From Telluria sp042683405 (GTDB lineage Bacteria > Pseudomonadota > Gammaproteobacteria > Burkholderiales > Burkholderiaceae_D), in the NCBI RefSeq assembly GCF_042683405.1, contig NZ_JBHUJS010000006.1, positions 62,001 to 126,000 on the forward strand: a stretch of DNA of 64,000 nt, read 5' to 3'. The notes beneath the pieces are model-generated. The model worked only from the letters and a program-made list of their open reading frames with translations. It was not told the DNA's origin and did no database searches. Positions 62,606-64,000 of the stretch are shown piece after piece; the stretch's first letter is position 1; every line of letters starts with the position of its first letter. The position numbers were made by a program, and so were the translations under genes.

Positions 62606-63373
62606 CTAGGAGTTGGGAAGCTGGTCTTCCGACCCGGCGCCGGCGTCCAGCGTGACATCGCCGTAGGTCAGGCCGATCGACTCGGCGTACCAGGTCTCCA
62701 CCATCGCCAGGTGCTCGCGCTCGCTGTCGAGGGCGTCGCTGAACTGGACGACCAGGTCGTCAAGGTCCTGCGCGTCCGCCAGGGCGATCAGGGTCTCCCA
62801 GCCCGCACGGTCGGACAGCTCCGCCGTCAGGATCGCGTGCAGGCACTGCGCCAGCGTGGTGCGCGGATCGTTCAATACCTGCACCAGGCCCATTGCCTCC
62901 ATGCCCGCCAGGTCGGCGCTCGGCGTGACGGCGGTCGGGTCGGCGCCCAGCGTCTCCATCGCGTCGGCCACCAGCGCCATGTGGCGCGCCTCGTCGCCCC
63001 GGATGCGGCGCACGTCTTCCAGGGTCATGCTGATCGTGTCGTCGAGCAGAACTTCGCACTTGTTGATCAACGCGTCGTACAGGCGCGTGCCGGTGCGTTC
63101 GAAGGCGAGCCGTTCGCCCAGCTTGTCGACCAGCAGCTGCGGGCGCTCACCCTTGAGCAGGGTTGCGCCGGTGGAGACCGCCCCGCGCAGCGTGCCAGGC
63201 AGCGGCACGGAACCCAGTGCATCCGCTTCCGCGATGTAGGGACCGCGCGCGGCCGCCAGAGCGGCGTCGCCCGGGATTTCGGCCACGTCCGGCACCATGT
63301 CCTGCATTTTCCGGGCGTCGGCCGGCGACATCTGGATGCCGGTCCGGTTCATGCCCATGCGTTCCTTTTCCAT
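62606..63373 (-). CDS. Ferritin-like domain protein
   Basis: The 255-residue protein has four-helix bundle signs: ERLAFERTGTRLYDALINKC, RRIRGDEARHMALVADAMET, HAILTAELSDRAGWETLIAL and SEREHLAMVETWYAESIGL. The E..H pairs (DEARH, EREH) suit a di-metal site. The role (iron storage, oxidase or stress protein) is open. It follows another ferritin-like gene after 10 bases on the same strand; the pair likely works together. Confidence 0.8.
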   Translation of the reverse strand: MEKERMGMNRTGIQMSPADARKMQDMVPDVAEIPGDAALAAARGPYIAEADALGSVPLPGTLRGAVSTGATLLKGERPQLLVDKLGERLAFERTGTRLYDALINKCEVLLDDTISMTLEDVRRIRGDEARHMALVADAMETLGADPTAVTPSADLAGMEAMGLVQVLNDPRTTLAQCLHAILTAELSDRAGWETLIALADAQDLDDLVVQFSDALDSEREHLAMVETWYAESIGLTYGDVTLDAGAGSEDQLPNS

Positions 63374-63383
63374 TGCCGCCTCC

Positions 63384-64000
63384 TTAGTGCGTGACCGCGA
63401 TCTTGCGGTTCAGTTCAGTCCCCGGACGCCAGATGTAGCCGGCTGCCACCTGTTCGGATGGCGATCCTTCGGAGTTCATGTGATTGCGGTAGGCGACCGA
63501 GCTCATGCCCTCGTTGGCCTGGTTGACGATTTCGGTGCCGTTGGCGCGCAGGTTGGCCTCGGCCAGCAGGGTCTGGCGCACGAATTCGCGGTGGCTCTTG
63601 AATTCGATCGGCTGCGGCAGGTCGGACGTCACGATTTCGGCCGGATCGCGCTTCTCGTATTTCTCCAGCATTTCGCAGGCCAGGTTGAAGTGGCCCAGCT
63701 CGTAGTCGAGGAAGCGTTCCCAGATCGCCTTGACCTGGGTGTTGGTTTCCTGCTCCAGGCAGTTATGGTAGTTGTAGACCTCGTTTGCTTCGTGCAGCAC
63801 CCATTGCTCCAGCCACGATTCGGACGGGTCGAGCAGCGAGGAATACTGGGTCACGTGCTGCTCTTCGATCGATGCGATCTCGGCATACAGCTGGCGCGCC
63901 ATGGGGTCGGAGAACAGCGGCCCGATATTCATATAGTAGTCGTGCGTCTGGTATTCGGCGGCCACCAGCGTGATCGCGTGCAGCTTGGTCAGGAACTGGG
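63384..64000 (-). CDS. Ferritin-like protein (5' end outside window)
   Basis: The frame is open to the right edge, with residues LTKLHAITLVAAEY before the visible GTG at 63965, so the true start is probably beyond 64000. Helix motifs are LYAEIASIEEQHVTQYSSLL, EVYNYHNCLEQETNTQVKAI and RFLDYELGHFNLACEMLEKY. EEQH and ELGH are typical di-iron ligands. It is paired with the next gene. Confidence 0.8.
   Translation of the reverse strand, partial: QFLTKLHAITLVAAEYQTHDYYMNIGPLFSDPMARQLYAEIASIEEQHVTQYSSLLDPSESWLEQWVLHEANEVYNYHNCLEQETNTQVKAIWERFLDYELGHFNLACEMLEKYEKRDPAEIVTSDLPQPIEFKSHREFVRQTLLAEANLRANGTEIVNQANEGMSSVAYRNHMNSEGSPSEQVAAGYIWRPGTELNRKIAVTH

Overview
The window is high-GC and reads as chromosomal DNA of a betaproteobacterium, most likely Oxalobacteraceae (Massilia/Telluria/Duganella group). 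This rests on overall gene content: a class I PHA synthase with PhaR, bamD facing rluD-pgeF, prfB close to lysS, the recJ neighbourhood, and many short palindromic intergenic repeats. No rRNA, tRNA, CRISPR array, phage or transposase was seen. Family names come from recognising motifs and gene order, not from database searches.

Region 1 (1-22.4 kb) is a double MSHA-type IV pilus region. On the minus strand, an ABC ATPase is followed by an ExeA/MshM-like ATPase, an MshL-like secretin, an MshN-like TPR protein and a PulE-type ATPase cut by the window edge. Diverging from it on the plus strand is a near-complete MSHA operon: mshE, mshG, an mshF-position gene, the major pilin, mshC, mshD, mshO, mshP, mshQ, mshI, a PilN-like gene, mshJ, mshK, mshL, mshM and mshN. 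Most of these genes overlap or nearly touch. A strong hairpin follows the pilin gene, and a 129-base AT-rich gap with two hairpins precedes mshI.

Region 2 (22.4-38.9 kb) is mostly housekeeping: a PIN-domain protein, yaaA, bamD, rluD, pgeF, a small membrane protein, phaC, phaR, rimO, a Cys/Met PLP enzyme, cheV, a DUF4870-like protein, a lipoprotein, a GFA-type protein, serB and mfd.

Region 3 (38.9-44.7 kb) is the most unusual part. Five minus-strand genes overlap or lie within 10 bases of each other: a two-TM sensor without an output domain, a Cache-like/HAMP sensor fused to an MFS transporter, a periplasmic binding protein without ABC partners, an HDOD protein and a 5'-nucleotidase. I could not match this set to a described system.

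Region 4 (44.7-64 kb) holds PBP1A, a POT peptide transporter, ppnN, a DUF937-OmpA fusion, a small coiled-coil membrane protein, lysS, a HAD phosphatase, prfB with its programmed +1 frameshift, a CpdB-like phosphodiesterase/nucleotidase, two small proteins, a RES/Xre toxin-antitoxin pair with a palindromic operator, a SnoaL-like secreted protein, recJ with its upstream partner, and two tandem ferritin-like genes, the second cut by the window end. Three families of palindromic repeats (A, GGGACnGTCCC pairs; B, CCCGCG..CGCGGG; C, GGCGGAATCG..CGATTCCGCC) sit mainly at gene ends.
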